Assembly: GCA_012960755.1 (NCBI GenBank)
Contig: DUAT01000019.1
Span: 8,689-42,981, forward strand
Direction: 5' to 3'
From: Gammaproteobacteria bacterium
GTDB taxonomy: Bacteria > Pseudomonadota > Gammaproteobacteria > Pseudomonadales > Azotimanducaceae_A
DNA length: 34,293 nucleotides
In this document: positions 26,545-34,252 of the stretch, piece after piece
How positions within the stretch are numbered: the stretch's first letter is position 1
Layout: each line of letters begins with the position of its first letter
Notes under the pieces: model-generated
Told to the model about the DNA's origin: nothing
Seen by the model: the letters and a program-made list of their open reading frames with translations, nothing else
The model's database searches: none
Translations under genes and position numbers: made by a program

Positions 26545-27921
26545 ATGAACGAGCCCTACGACAACGGCAGTTTCTGGTTTTCGTCCCTGGATGAGCTCAA
26601 GCGACCAGAACCACCGGAACAACTACCCCGGCAGGTTGATATAGCAATAATAGGGGCCGGTTTTACCGGTTTGTGGACCGCCTACTACTTGAACCTGGCT
26701 AACCCTGACCTGGATATTGCCGTATTTGAAGCCTCTACCGTGGGCTTTGGTGCCAGTGGTCGCAACGGCGGCTGGTGCATGGGCTGGGCAATGGGCATCG
26801 ATGCCATGATCACGCGGCCAGAGATGGCCGCCCAGGGCCTGTCGATTGCACGGGCAATGCAGGACACGGTTGATGAGATAGGCAGAGTTTGCCAGGGTGA
26901 GAATATTGACTGCCACTACGCCAAGGGCGGGACATTAACCATTGCAACCAAGCCATTTGAAATAAAGCAGATGCAGGCGCTGGTGGCTGAGCGACACAAG
27001 ATTGGTTTTTCCGAGAGCGATTTCGTCTGGCTGGATGAAGCAACATCGAAACAGCGTCTCAACATGATCCCAAATTACGGCGCTGTCTATACGCCCCACT
27101 GTGCGTCGATTCACCCGGCGAGGCTGGTACGTGGTCTCGGTGACGTACTCAGAACCAAAGGTGTGAAAATCTACGAACGTACACCGGTCATCAGTTTCGA
27201 AAAAAACAAACTGGATACCAACCTGGGTTCGGTAATTGCTCCGGTGATAATACGGGCTACCGAAGGCTACACCGACTCGATCAAGGGACAGGAGCGCCAC
27301 CTGATGCCCTTATATTCCATGATGGTGGCAACAGAACCACTGCCTGATCATGTCTGGGATGATATAGGGCTAAGACAAAGAGAAACCTTCGGTGACAATC
27401 GACGGGTCACGATTTATGGTCAGCGTACGCTTGACAACCGATTCGCATTTGGTGGCAGAGCCGGTTATTACTTCGGCTCGAAACGCAAGCCGGTCATTCC
27501 TGAGGATGACCCGCACCTGCCCAAGGTCGAAAGATCATTGCGAGAACTATTTCCCATGTTGGGCCCCTACAGCATCACCCATAAATGGGGCGGGTTAATG
27601 GGCGTACCCAGACACTGGCGGCCTTCCGTCTCATTCGATCAACAGTCTGGTATCGGCACCGCAGGTGGTTACACGGGTGAAGGTGTCGGTGCATCAAACC
27701 TTGCTGCCAGAATCCTGACGGATCTGGTACTCGAAAAGAAAACCGATATTACCCGACTCGCCTGGGTAAATGATGTCCCGCGCAGATGGGAACCCGAACC
27801 ACTTCGCTGGCTGGGCGCAAGTGCCATTCAATGGTCTGGTGACCGGGCTGACAAGGTTGAAATGCGCTCGGGTAAACAGTCAAGATTCTGGGGCAGCTTG
27901 TTCGAGAGGTTTGTAGGGTAG
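26545..27921 (+). CDS. FAD-dependent oxidoreductase, DAO family (PuuB/OrdL-like)
   Basis: This 458-residue flavoprotein has the dinucleotide-binding motif IAIIGAGFTGLWTAYYLNLA (residues about 33-52), then VFEASTVGFGASGRNGGWCM, the GASGRNGG signature of the DAO/PuuB group. CASIHPARLVRGLGDVLRTK and GFTG..GVGASNLAARILTDL-type text near the C-terminus complete the fold. Members oxidise amines, N-methyl or D-amino acids, or gamma-glutamylputrescine with FAD, giving an imine and H2O2. The start at 26545 is first in frame; the ribosome binding site (GGAA) is weak. Its divergent partner is an N-acyl-D-amino-acid deacylase, so an amino-acid substrate is plausible but not shown. Confidence 0.87.
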   Translation: MNEPYDNGSFWFSSLDELKRPEPPEQLPRQVDIAIIGAGFTGLWTAYYLNLANPDLDIAVFEASTVGFGASGRNGGWCMGWAMGIDAMITRPEMAAQGLSIARAMQDTVDEIGRVCQGENIDCHYAKGGTLTIATKPFEIKQMQALVAERHKIGFSESDFVWLDEATSKQRLNMIPNYGAVYTPHCASIHPARLVRGLGDVLRTKGVKIYERTPVISFEKNKLDTNLGSVIAPVIIRATEGYTDSIKGQERHLMPLYSMMVATEPLPDHVWDDIGLRQRETFGDNRRVTIYGQRTLDNRFAFGGRAGYYFGSKRKPVIPEDDPHLPKVERSLRELFPMLGPYSITHKWGGLMGVPRHWRPSVSFDQQSGIGTAGGYTGEGVGASNLAARILTDLVLEKKTDITRLAWVNDVPRRWEPEPLRWLGASAIQWSGDRADKVEMRSGKQSRFWGSLFERFVG

Positions 27922-27949
27922 CACCTGTTATCGTACTATCCCCGCTATA

Positions 27950-28021
27950 CTGGCACCGTCCCAGGAGCCATCATAGGAGCCGTCGCAGGCGCTGTCACAA
28001 GCACCGCAACAGGCTTACGAA
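27950..28021 (+). repeat. degenerate 12-bp tandem repeat upstream of glyoxalase II
   Basis: Six successive 12-mers can be aligned: CTGGCACCGTCC, CAGGAGCCATCA, TAGGAGCCGTCG, CAGGCGCTGTCA, CAAGCACCGCAA and CAGGCTTACGAA, beginning at 27950 and ending 12 nt before the ATG at 28034. The sequence differs from the 12-bp repeat upstream of the CurA-like gene, but the period and the position are the same. Confidence 0.7.
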
Positions 28022-28033
28022 AAGGAGACAAAT

Positions 28034-28825
28034 ATGATCGTCGAACAAATCTGGACTGGAAACGCATATCGTAATTTTAACTATCTCATCGTTTGCCCTG
28101 AGTCCGGGGAGGCACTCGCCGTGGATCCCCTGGACCATGAAAAATGTCTGGCAACCGCGAAACGCAACGGCTGGAATATTACCCAGGTTCTAAACACTCA
28201 CGAGCATGGTGATCATACTGGGGGCAACCGAAAGGTGATTGCTGCCACAAAGGCGAAACTGCTGGCCCACAAAAATGCAGTGGACAGTATCCCGGGTATA
28301 GATATAGGTCTGTCTGCCGGTGATGTCGTTAAAGTCGGCAAGACAGTTGAACTCCTTTCCCTGGACACTCCGGGTCACACCATGTCCCATGTTTGCCTGT
28401 TGTCCAAGACCGATCAACCCGGTTTGTTCTCGGGTGATACCCTGTTCAACGCGGGCGCTGGTAACTGCCACAATGGCGGGCACCCCAGCGAGCTCTACGA
28501 AACATTTGCCAGCCAGTTATCACAGCTTGATGACAGTACCCAAATATATCCTGGTCATGACTACATCATTAACAATCTGGAATTTACCTTGTCACGTGAA
28601 CCAGACAATTCTCAAGCGGCAGCATTGCTGGACGAAATTAAAAACCAGGACCCCGATGAAGCGCTGGTTTCGACCCTGGGTATGGAGAAGGAAGTGAACA
28701 CTTTTTTTCGCCTGCAAAACTCATCGGTTATCGCTACACTGCGGCAGGAATTTCCAGACCTGCCTGATGACCCCAGCCCTGAAACAGTTTTTTTGAAACT
28801 GCGGGAACTCAGAAATAAGTGGTAA
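28034..28825 (+). CDS. gloB: hydroxyacylglutathione hydrolase (glyoxalase II)-like
   Basis: This 263-residue metallo-beta-lactamase-fold protein has the metal motif THEHGDHTGGN (residues about 55-65), a further ligand His in LDTPGHTMSHV, the bridging Asp in FSGDTLFNAGAGNC and the last His in YPGHDYI. A C-terminal HAGH_C-like region follows (ALVSTLGMEKEVNTFFRLQN), as in glyoxalase II, which hydrolyses S-D-lactoylglutathione to D-lactate and glutathione. The motif keeps all metal-binding histidines. Length is normal (about 250-260). ATG at 28034 has AAAAGGAGA directly upstream, immediately after a 12-bp repeat tract. An alpha/beta hydrolase gene follows after 57 nt. Confidence 0.9.
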   Translation: MIVEQIWTGNAYRNFNYLIVCPESGEALAVDPLDHEKCLATAKRNGWNITQVLNTHEHGDHTGGNRKVIAATKAKLLAHKNAVDSIPGIDIGLSAGDVVKVGKTVELLSLDTPGHTMSHVCLLSKTDQPGLFSGDTLFNAGAGNCHNGGHPSELYETFASQLSQLDDSTQIYPGHDYIINNLEFTLSREPDNSQAAALLDEIKNQDPDEALVSTLGMEKEVNTFFRLQNSSVIATLRQEFPDLPDDPSPETVFLKLRELRNKW

Positions 28826-28882
28826 ACCCGTTTGAGGCATCCGTAAAAACCACCAGTGGTAACCTCATAAAAGGAGCGACCC

Positions 28883-29692
28883 ATGCCATTCGTAAAAGCC
28901 GCTGAGAAACGTCTGGAGTACTTTGAACAGGGAAGCGGCGACCTCGTTGTGCTGATACATGGTGCCGGGTCCTCCGCGTTAATCTGGGACACTGTGCAAA
29001 CGCAAATGGCTGCAGCCGGGTTTCGCACCCTGGCAATCAGTTTACCAGGTGCAGGGGGCTCTGATCACCCGACTGATCCGGCCGCCTATTCGCCTGACAG
29101 TTACGCGGTTGATATCAAACATTCACTCGATGCGCTGAATATTTCCCAATTTTCAATTGTTGGCCACTCCCTTGGCGTGTCAAACGTACTCGGCCTGGTT
29201 GACGATTATGGTTCGGGGTTTGATGTTCAGGCGATGGTGATGGTCGCCGGTGGTGGCGGAGGACTACGACAAGCGCCGTCTGCTAAGGAGATAGAAGAAA
29301 TCAGGTCTTCGTGGCCGACACCAGATCCCGCTGATGCAGACAAACGTCGTGCCACCTGGGAAAAACTGCATATGGGTCTGACTTACAAGATTCGTAATGC
29401 ACTCTGGGCCGATATTCAAGCCAATCCTTTCGAGCGCGCCTTCGGCCAGAGGATCAGCGCCAGAAAAGACAGGACTCCATTTTTAAACAGCACTGAAATC
29501 CCAACCCTGGTCGTCAGTGGAGACAACGACAGTGTAGTACCCCTGGCACTAACACTGGAAATGTACCCGAAACTCAAGTCATCAGTGAGACATCTGCACG
29601 TTATGCATGGTGTTGATCATTACCCCAACGCAGAGACCCCCAACGAAATATCAAGGGTGACTATTAATTTTTTACTGGGTTACGCGCATTGA
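28883..29692 (+). CDS. alpha/beta hydrolase
   Basis: This 269-residue hydrolase has oxyanion motif LIHGAGSSALIW, the strand SLPGAGGSDHPTDPA, the nucleophile elbow IVGHSLGVSNVLG, an acid in VVSGDNDSVVPLAL and a His in MHGVDHYPNAETP. All three triad residues are in the expected order. Substrate is unknown. ATG at 28883 is preceded by AAAAGGAG. The gene follows gloB at 57 nt in the same direction; the two may form one transcript, which would suggest a detoxification or thioester/ester cleavage role, but this is inference. Confidence 0.88.
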   Translation: MPFVKAAEKRLEYFEQGSGDLVVLIHGAGSSALIWDTVQTQMAAAGFRTLAISLPGAGGSDHPTDPAAYSPDSYAVDIKHSLDALNISQFSIVGHSLGVSNVLGLVDDYGSGFDVQAMVMVAGGGGGLRQAPSAKEIEEIRSSWPTPDPADADKRRATWEKLHMGLTYKIRNALWADIQANPFERAFGQRISARKDRTPFLNSTEIPTLVVSGDNDSVVPLALTLEMYPKLKSSVRHLHVMHGVDHYPNAETPNEISRVTINFLLGYAH

Positions 29693-29822
29693 GCTGATTC
29701 TGGCAGGAAGCAACCAGGCAGTGCTGCCATAACACTACTCAAGGTAGCGCAGCTAAATCCTGAGATTTCAGAGATAATTGCGGCATAATGTGAATACTCA
29801 GATATCGGTAATATCAAGGGCT

Positions 29823-30386
29823 ATGGCAAAGAAAAAGAAATCCGGCGGATCGCTCCAGGACCAGCTAAAAAGTGCGGGCCTCGTCACCGACAAGCAAATC
29901 CGTAAGGCTAAAAAAGGCATGCACCGGCAGCAAATGCGTGTCAAACAGGGCGTGGAGGTAGATGAGGTAAAACAGGCTGCCGAACAAACTCTGGCTGACA
30001 AACAACACCGTGACCGCGAACAAAACGAGCAGCTTAACCAGGCAGCGCAAGCCAGGGCCTTGCAGGCTCAAATTAAACAACTCATAGAAGTAAACAGCCA
30101 GCGCCAGGATGGCGACGTGGCTTACAACTTTACCGAGCAGAACAAGATCAAGAAGATCTACATTTCCCAACTCAACAAAACCCAACTCAACAAGGGTTTT
30201 CTTGCCATAGTAAAGTCAGGCGAGAGTTATGATCTTGTACCGGAACAGGTCGCCCGCAAGATCATGGCGCGAATACCCGAGACTTATGATGAGGTGATGT
30301 TGTACCTGCATAATCGGACGGCGGAGGTCGTCGATGAAGATGATCCTTACAAGGACTTTCAGATACCTGATGATCTGGAGTGGTGA
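29823..30386 (+). CDS. yaiL: DUF2058 family protein (YaiL-like)
   Basis: This 187-residue protein begins MAKKKKSGGSLQDQLKSAGL, the typical opening of the gammaproteobacterial YaiL/DUF2058 family, continued by VTDKQIRKAKKGMHRQQMRV. The middle is a charged coiled-coil-like region rich in Lys, Gln and Glu; the C-terminal part (YNFTEQNKIKKIYISQLNKT, FLAIVKSGESYDLVPEQVA) is the folded domain. Function is not established; it has been described as nucleic-acid associated. In-frame codons extend to 29778, but the family start at 29823 with AAGGG upstream is preferred. The gene overlaps the convergent methyltransferase by 28 bp. It is the best taxonomic marker in the window. Confidence 0.9.
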   Translation: MAKKKKSGGSLQDQLKSAGLVTDKQIRKAKKGMHRQQMRVKQGVEVDEVKQAAEQTLADKQHRDREQNEQLNQAAQARALQAQIKQLIEVNSQRQDGDVAYNFTEQNKIKKIYISQLNKTQLNKGFLAIVKSGESYDLVPEQVARKIMARIPETYDEVMLYLHNRTAEVVDEDDPYKDFQIPDDLEW

Positions 30387-31021
30387 GAGAGAGTTCCACC
30401 ACCGGCTTTCAATATCATTGACTGAAAATGCCCGTCTATGCCTACCTCGACGTGACGAAAATAGATCAGTTCAAACACCTCTGAAACTGCTTCGATAATT
30501 CGTTCGTCTGAATAGTAGGAGAAGAATCTCCTGGGTTCGTACCGATCGTAATCAAACTCCCCTTCCCGGTCTTCGCCACCGTACACACCCATGTAGAAAA
30601 GTCCTCCCGGTCGCAGGATGTGACTGATGCCATGCAGTACTTCTACCAGATTCTCTCTGGGAACATGTAACAGGCAATTTAACGCAAACACTGCATCAAA
30701 ATGTGCGGTTGGAAATTCGAGATCAAAAAAACTCATTACCCGGGCATCAAGTCCTTTGGACTGACATAACGCAACATTGCCCGGTGAAAGATCGGTACTG
30801 GTGACAGAAAACCCGTTCTCTTTGAAAAATAGGGAATCCCTGCCCGTACCACAGCCAATTTCAAGCAATCGGCCGGTACCCCCATTGAACTCAGATAAAA
30901 AGCGAGACCTCTCTGCAACTTTCCAGACTGCAATTTCCCCCTCATCCCTTTCTGAAACCTTGTTATCGTAGGCTTGTCGCAAACGGTTTAAAAGTTCGAC
31001 CTTTTTATCCACATTGTTCAA
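30359..31021 (-). CDS. class I SAM-dependent methyltransferase
   Basis: This 220-residue methyltransferase has motif I in LLEIGCGTGRDSLFFKENGF, then VTSTDLSPGNVALCQSKGLD (motif II), FFDLEFPTAHFDAVFALNCL and HILRPGGLFYMGVYGG (post-III). It resembles the TehB/Methyltransf_25-type small-molecule enzymes; the substrate is not evident. The start seems to be TTG 31021 without a good Shine-Dalgarno site; GTG 31012 is an alternative, so the first residues are uncertain. Its 3' end overlaps the 3' end of the DUF2058 gene by 28 bp in opposite orientation. Confidence 0.85.
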   Translation of the reverse strand: MNNVDKKVELLNRLRQAYDNKVSERDEGEIAVWKVAERSRFLSEFNGGTGRLLEIGCGTGRDSLFFKENGFSVTSTDLSPGNVALCQSKGLDARVMSFFDLEFPTAHFDAVFALNCLLHVPRENLVEVLHGISHILRPGGLFYMGVYGGEDREGEFDYDRYEPRRFFSYYSDERIIEAVSEVFELIYFRHVEVGIDGHFQSMILKAGGGTLSHHSRSSGI

Positions 31022-31059
31022 GCTCTGTTGCCCTCAAAAAAACGTTACCCTTGTCAGTT

Positions 31060-31362
31060 TCATGCAACCCAGTTCTCGAGGCGAAGTGCCTCGACTCTTT
31101 TGAACTCACGCAGATTGTTTGTTACGAGTGTCAGACCTTCGCTTCTTGCGTGTCCAGCAATGTGCAGATCATTGACTCCAATTACCTTACCGTTTCTCTC
31201 AAGAACAGCGCGAATGTCACCATGGTGGGCTGCAGCCCGGGGACCATAATCCAGAACCTCTAATCTGGAGACAAAATCCTCTACCTGCCGCACAATGTGA
31301 TCAGGCATTGTGCTTTTCTCTGCACTATGAAGTAACTCCGCCAATGTAATTGAACTAATGAT
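31060..31362 (-). pseudogene. truncated VapC-like PIN-domain toxin
   Basis: About 100 residues of a type II toxin of the VapC family remain: ISSITLAELLHSAEKS at the left edge, then VRQVEDFVSRLEVLDYGPRA, NDLHIAGHARSEGLTLVTNN and FKRVEALRLENWV. VapC proteins are about 130 residues and open with a strand carrying the first catalytic Asp (MLDTNI.. type); that part, about 35 residues, is missing, and a stop codon lies shortly upstream of the homology. Some acidic residues remain, such as the Asp in GVNDLHI, but the active site is incomplete. No VapB antitoxin gene is found beside it. It is best read as the remnant of a vapBC cassette. Confidence 0.8.
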
Positions 31363-31418
31363 CCAATAGGTATATGTCTATCCTCTCATTGTTGATCTCG
31401 TGTTATGTATCTACCAAC

Positions 31419-31455
31419 CGTATATAGCACAAAGTACATTGCAAGCGTATATAGC
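31419..31455 (+). repeat. 10-bp direct repeat CGTATATAGC
   Basis: CGTATATAGC occurs at 31419-31428 and at 31446-31455, a 27-nt phase. It lies in the short gap between the VapC relic and the Coq4-like gene. It may be coincidental AT-rich sequence or an operator left from the toxin locus. Confidence 0.5.
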
Positions 31456-31584
31456 TTCTGGTCTCGCTCAAGTCGCGGGGAAGTTGCCTTTTGTAGAAGC
31501 GGGATTCCAGAGTATCAGGCTATAATTCACTGGAACATCGACGTGCGACAAGTGAATGCTGATCCAGCGTCAAGGAGGCCTCAA

Positions 31585-32097
31585 ATGAACAGTACCCTTC
31601 CCTCGCACTTGCGTGGGGACTACCAGATTCAGGACAGCGGTATGACATTGCGAGAAGGACTGGCTGAGTACTACCAGGTCAACCCGGGCCTCTCGGACCC
31701 GAACACCATTGAGGATCCTGTGAGCGCGGCCTATTTTCGCAACCATGATGCGAGCCATGTGTTCTTCGGTACTCACACCGGTGTTCTGAACGAAGCCATC
31801 AATGACCTGTTGACCTTATGGGGTGTGGATGTTCCCTACAAAGACTACATCACCGGCTTCACGGCAACCCAGGAGTCCAAGAGCATCCTGAAACAACTTC
31901 TGAATATCAGTATCATCGTGACACTGTGGCAAACGATTCGATTGATTCCAGCCGTACGCCGAAACGCCAAAGCGATGACAAGAAGGTGGCCATGGGCCCC
32001 GCCAGATGACTACTATGAGCGACCACTGTGTGATCTGCGGACCGAGTTCGGTTACCAGGTCTTGTGTCCGCAGCAGTCACTTGGGGTCGATGATTAA
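31585..32097 (+). CDS. Coq4-like protein
   Basis: This 170-residue protein starts at ATG 31585 with a near-perfect AAGGAGG at 31572-31578; codons extend upstream but lack a start signal. It contains FRNHDASHVFFGTHTGVLNE, a HDxxH(x11)E arrangement that is the zinc-binding signature of COQ4, a protein needed for ubiquinone (coenzyme Q) biosynthesis. The following ILKQLLNISIIVTLWQTIRL is hydrophobic, then the basic IPAVRRNAKAMTRRW. Eukaryotic COQ4 is about 220-260 residues; this is a short bacterial relative. Bacterial Coq4-like proteins are poorly characterised, and membership in quinone synthesis here is inference. No other ubiquinone genes are near; neighbours are a VapC relic and small orphan genes, which suggests an accessory location. 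Confidence 0.75.
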   Translation: MNSTLPSHLRGDYQIQDSGMTLREGLAEYYQVNPGLSDPNTIEDPVSAAYFRNHDASHVFFGTHTGVLNEAINDLLTLWGVDVPYKDYITGFTATQESKSILKQLLNISIIVTLWQTIRLIPAVRRNAKAMTRRWPWAPPDDYYERPLCDLRTEFGYQVLCPQQSLGVDD

Positions 32098-32144
32098 TCA
32101 ACTCAACGAGTCGACGCAAATTCACCACTAAGAAGGTGTAACTC

Positions 32145-32597
32145 TTGTCAAAACCTGATCTCGTCGCATTGATGCTTATAATCGGCTCAATCTCTGCCTG
32201 CAGTGACCAGGAGACTTACTTTGAGACCGAGCCTGCGTCGCCGCCCGGTTCCTGGCAGTTTGTTACGGACTACCACCCGTGTTACCTGAAAATTAAACGC
32301 AGCGAGCGTTCATCATTTCGCGTCAATTGTTTTCAGATCGACGGGAAGCTTCATGTACATTCAAACAGATTTGCTGACATCAACCAGTGGTTTTCAGAAC
32401 ACCTGGGGCTCGAATCAGCCTGGTCTTACTATGTTCTGGATCATCCTGATATTCTGGTTTCAATCGAGAACCAGGTCTATTCCATGACGGCTGAATTGGA
32501 ATTCGACAAGGCCAGGCGTCTAACTATTTTAAAGGGGCGAAACTATGATCCGGTGCCGGAACCGATTCGGGTGTTTAGACTTATTCCACGAGATTGA
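32145..32597 (+). CDS. small putative lipoprotein, unknown function
   Basis: This 150-residue protein starts at TTG 32145, with AGAAGG at 32131-32136. The N-terminus (LVALMLIIGSISAC) is a lipoprotein signal with lipobox ISAC, so the Cys near residue 19 would carry the lipid. The mature part has three Cys in total, several aromatic residues (SWQFVTDYHPCYLKIK) and a basic tail ending IRVFRLIPRD. No domain family is recognised. It lies 47 nt after the Coq4-like gene in the same direction. A weak hairpin follows its stop. Confidence 0.6.
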   Translation: MSKPDLVALMLIIGSISACSDQETYFETEPASPPGSWQFVTDYHPCYLKIKRSERSSFRVNCFQIDGKLHVHSNRFADINQWFSEHLGLESAWSYYVLDHPDILVSIENQVYSMTAELEFDKARRLTILKGRNYDPVPEPIRVFRLIPRD

Positions 32598-32604
32598 AAC
32601 CAGC

Positions 32605-32624
32605 CTCATTCGGTGTTGGATGAG
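32605..32624 (+). terminator. weak hairpin after the small lipoprotein
   Basis: CTCATTC (32605-32611) pairs with GGATGAG (32618-32624) over a 6-nt loop, with one G-U pair. Only a short T run follows, so terminator function is doubtful. Confidence 0.3.
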
Positions 32625-32698
32625 CAGTTTGATTCGAAGACCAGCCAGTATCACTCAATGACTCTATACTATCCCGTGAAACCGCACCTGAGGTCAGT

Positions 32699-33664
32699 AT
32701 GAATCATCAATTTAGTGGAATCATAGACCAGCTAAACAACTCGACGAATCCCATTATCCGGTATAAAACGCGAATACATTTGCACGGATACGAGCCAGAC
32801 GAACCGACTGTGCGTCGCTTGAGAGAAGAGATCAGGGACTCGTCTATCGCGCAAAATCTGTTAGCCGATATGGCCATGAACAATGTAGGCAACCGCGACG
32901 GTATGGCAACTATCTACGCGACTCTCAAGTATCTGGCGGATATCGACTACCCACCGGGAGATGACTCGCTGAATCCTTATCGAGACCATGTTTACCACTG
33001 GCTTCACGATCTGGAAAAGGAATATGACGGGCCGCTGTTTATCAGGGATAAATACCGGGTCCACGGTTCGTTTCATGGCAACGCCCTGTATGCTTCAACT
33101 GTCCTTGGCATCTCAAACCAGGAAACCGCACAACTCTGTGACAACCTGCTTCGCTATCAATGGCCGAATGGCGGATGGAACTGCAATAAGAAACCAAATA
33201 CCAGTGGACCCACGATTGTTCATACAGCTTATGGAATGCGAGGTTTGCTTGCCTACCAGTCAATATAAAACTCACCGGAGATTGAACAGGCGATCCACAA
33301 TTGTGCAGAAATTCTATTGGATCGACAGATCTACCTGCGACGAAGAGACGGTAAACCACTACGGTCCGTCTATGCAAAAATGTCCTATCCCTATCCACGA
33401 CTTTATAATTTTATGGCAGGATTACATATCCTGGCTCGATCGGGATATATCACAGACTCCCGATGCAATCAGGCATTAGACCTGCTCGAATCAAAGTTTG
33501 TCGAAGGGCAAGGCTGGGTGATGGAACGCAAACTGTTCCATCACAATAAAAACAAACAAGGCTATACCAATGTGTACTGGGAAATGGAAAAGCTGAGGGG
33601 AGGTGCTAACCAGTTCCTGACTGTGGATGCGATGGAGATACTAAAAAAAGCCGGCCGATTGTAA
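32699..33664 (+). pseudogene. terpenoid-cyclase-like toroid protein interrupted by an in-frame TAA
   Basis: The reading frame is split by TAA at 33266-33268 but resumes in the same frame, giving a combined length of 321 codons. The first half (189 codons) contains FHGNALYASTVLGISNQETA and YQWPNGGWNC, a QxxxGxW pattern like the QW motif of squalene/terpenoid cyclase and prenyltransferase alpha-alpha toroid folds. The second half continues NSPEIEQAIHNCAEILLDRQ, MSYPYPRLYNFMAGLHILAR and ends DAMEILKKAGRL. AAA to TAA would explain the stop. The intact protein would be a soluble hydrolase- or cyclase-like toroid of unknown function; the fold call is tentative. No strong Shine-Dalgarno site precedes ATG 32699. 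It is annotated as a pseudogene because of the nonsense codon; stop-codon readthrough cannot be excluded. Confidence 0.7.
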
Positions 33665-33751
33665 AGATCCAAAATGCCAAAAAACCTGTAACGTCATGCC
33701 GAAATCGAATAACGTCTGCCTGGAATATAATCAGACTAATACTAATTTTTA

Positions 33752-33854
33752 CTAAACCTAACCCTTTTTATGCCTAAATCCCCTTAGAAAGGATTGTTTT
33801 GCTAAACCTGACCCTAGATTTCCGCGAAAGACAAATATTAGCTAGACCTGACCC
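33752..33854 (+). repeat. three spaced copies of CTARACCTRACCC
   Basis: CTAAACCTAACCC (33752-33764), CTAAACCTGACCC (33802-33814) and CTAGACCTGACCC (33842-33854) are directly repeated at 50 and 40 nt spacing. They resemble the CCTGACCC-type strings seen at edges of REP-associated elements in gammaproteobacteria; this comparison is from memory. Confidence 0.6.
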
Positions 33855-34252
33855 CCAACTTTGATGTAAAAGGATCCTTGGAGCAGCAAGTTGGTACAAT
33901 AGATGAAAGAAAGATCGACAATGGTCCCCTCAAAGGACGACCGCGCGGTTAGATTCAATATTGTGAGAAGACTGCAATACAGCCGAGTCGAACTCAGTGT
34001 AGTGAAAGCAACGACTAAGAAATGCACCTTTCAGCCAATTGATCGATACAGTGACGACCACTCCCTGAGAGAATCACACGTGGCGCAACGCGGCAACCCG
34101 AAATAAGGGTGACAGGTACCGAAACGCCTATACGAAAATTACGAAAACTGTAACTGCCTGGTCCCTGAGACTTAAGGCCCCAACATCTCAACGCCCATCT
34201 AAAAATCACAGTGTGAATGCAGATCAGCGCCAATCCTGACTTATTCGAGGCG

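Noticed and set aside
27962..28033. A possible leader peptide or glycine-zipper frame (GAIIGAVAGAVT) in the repeat tract upstream of gloB
   Set aside because: No start codon with a ribosome binding site opens it; the periodic residues follow simply from the 12-bp repeat.
29717..29728. GGCAG/CTGCC hairpin after the alpha/beta hydrolase gene
   Set aside because: The loop is only two bases and no T tract follows, so a terminator call is not supported.
31405..31584. A longer N-terminus for the Coq4-like protein
   Set aside because: The upstream codons have no family similarity, whereas AAGGAGG sits exactly before ATG 31585.
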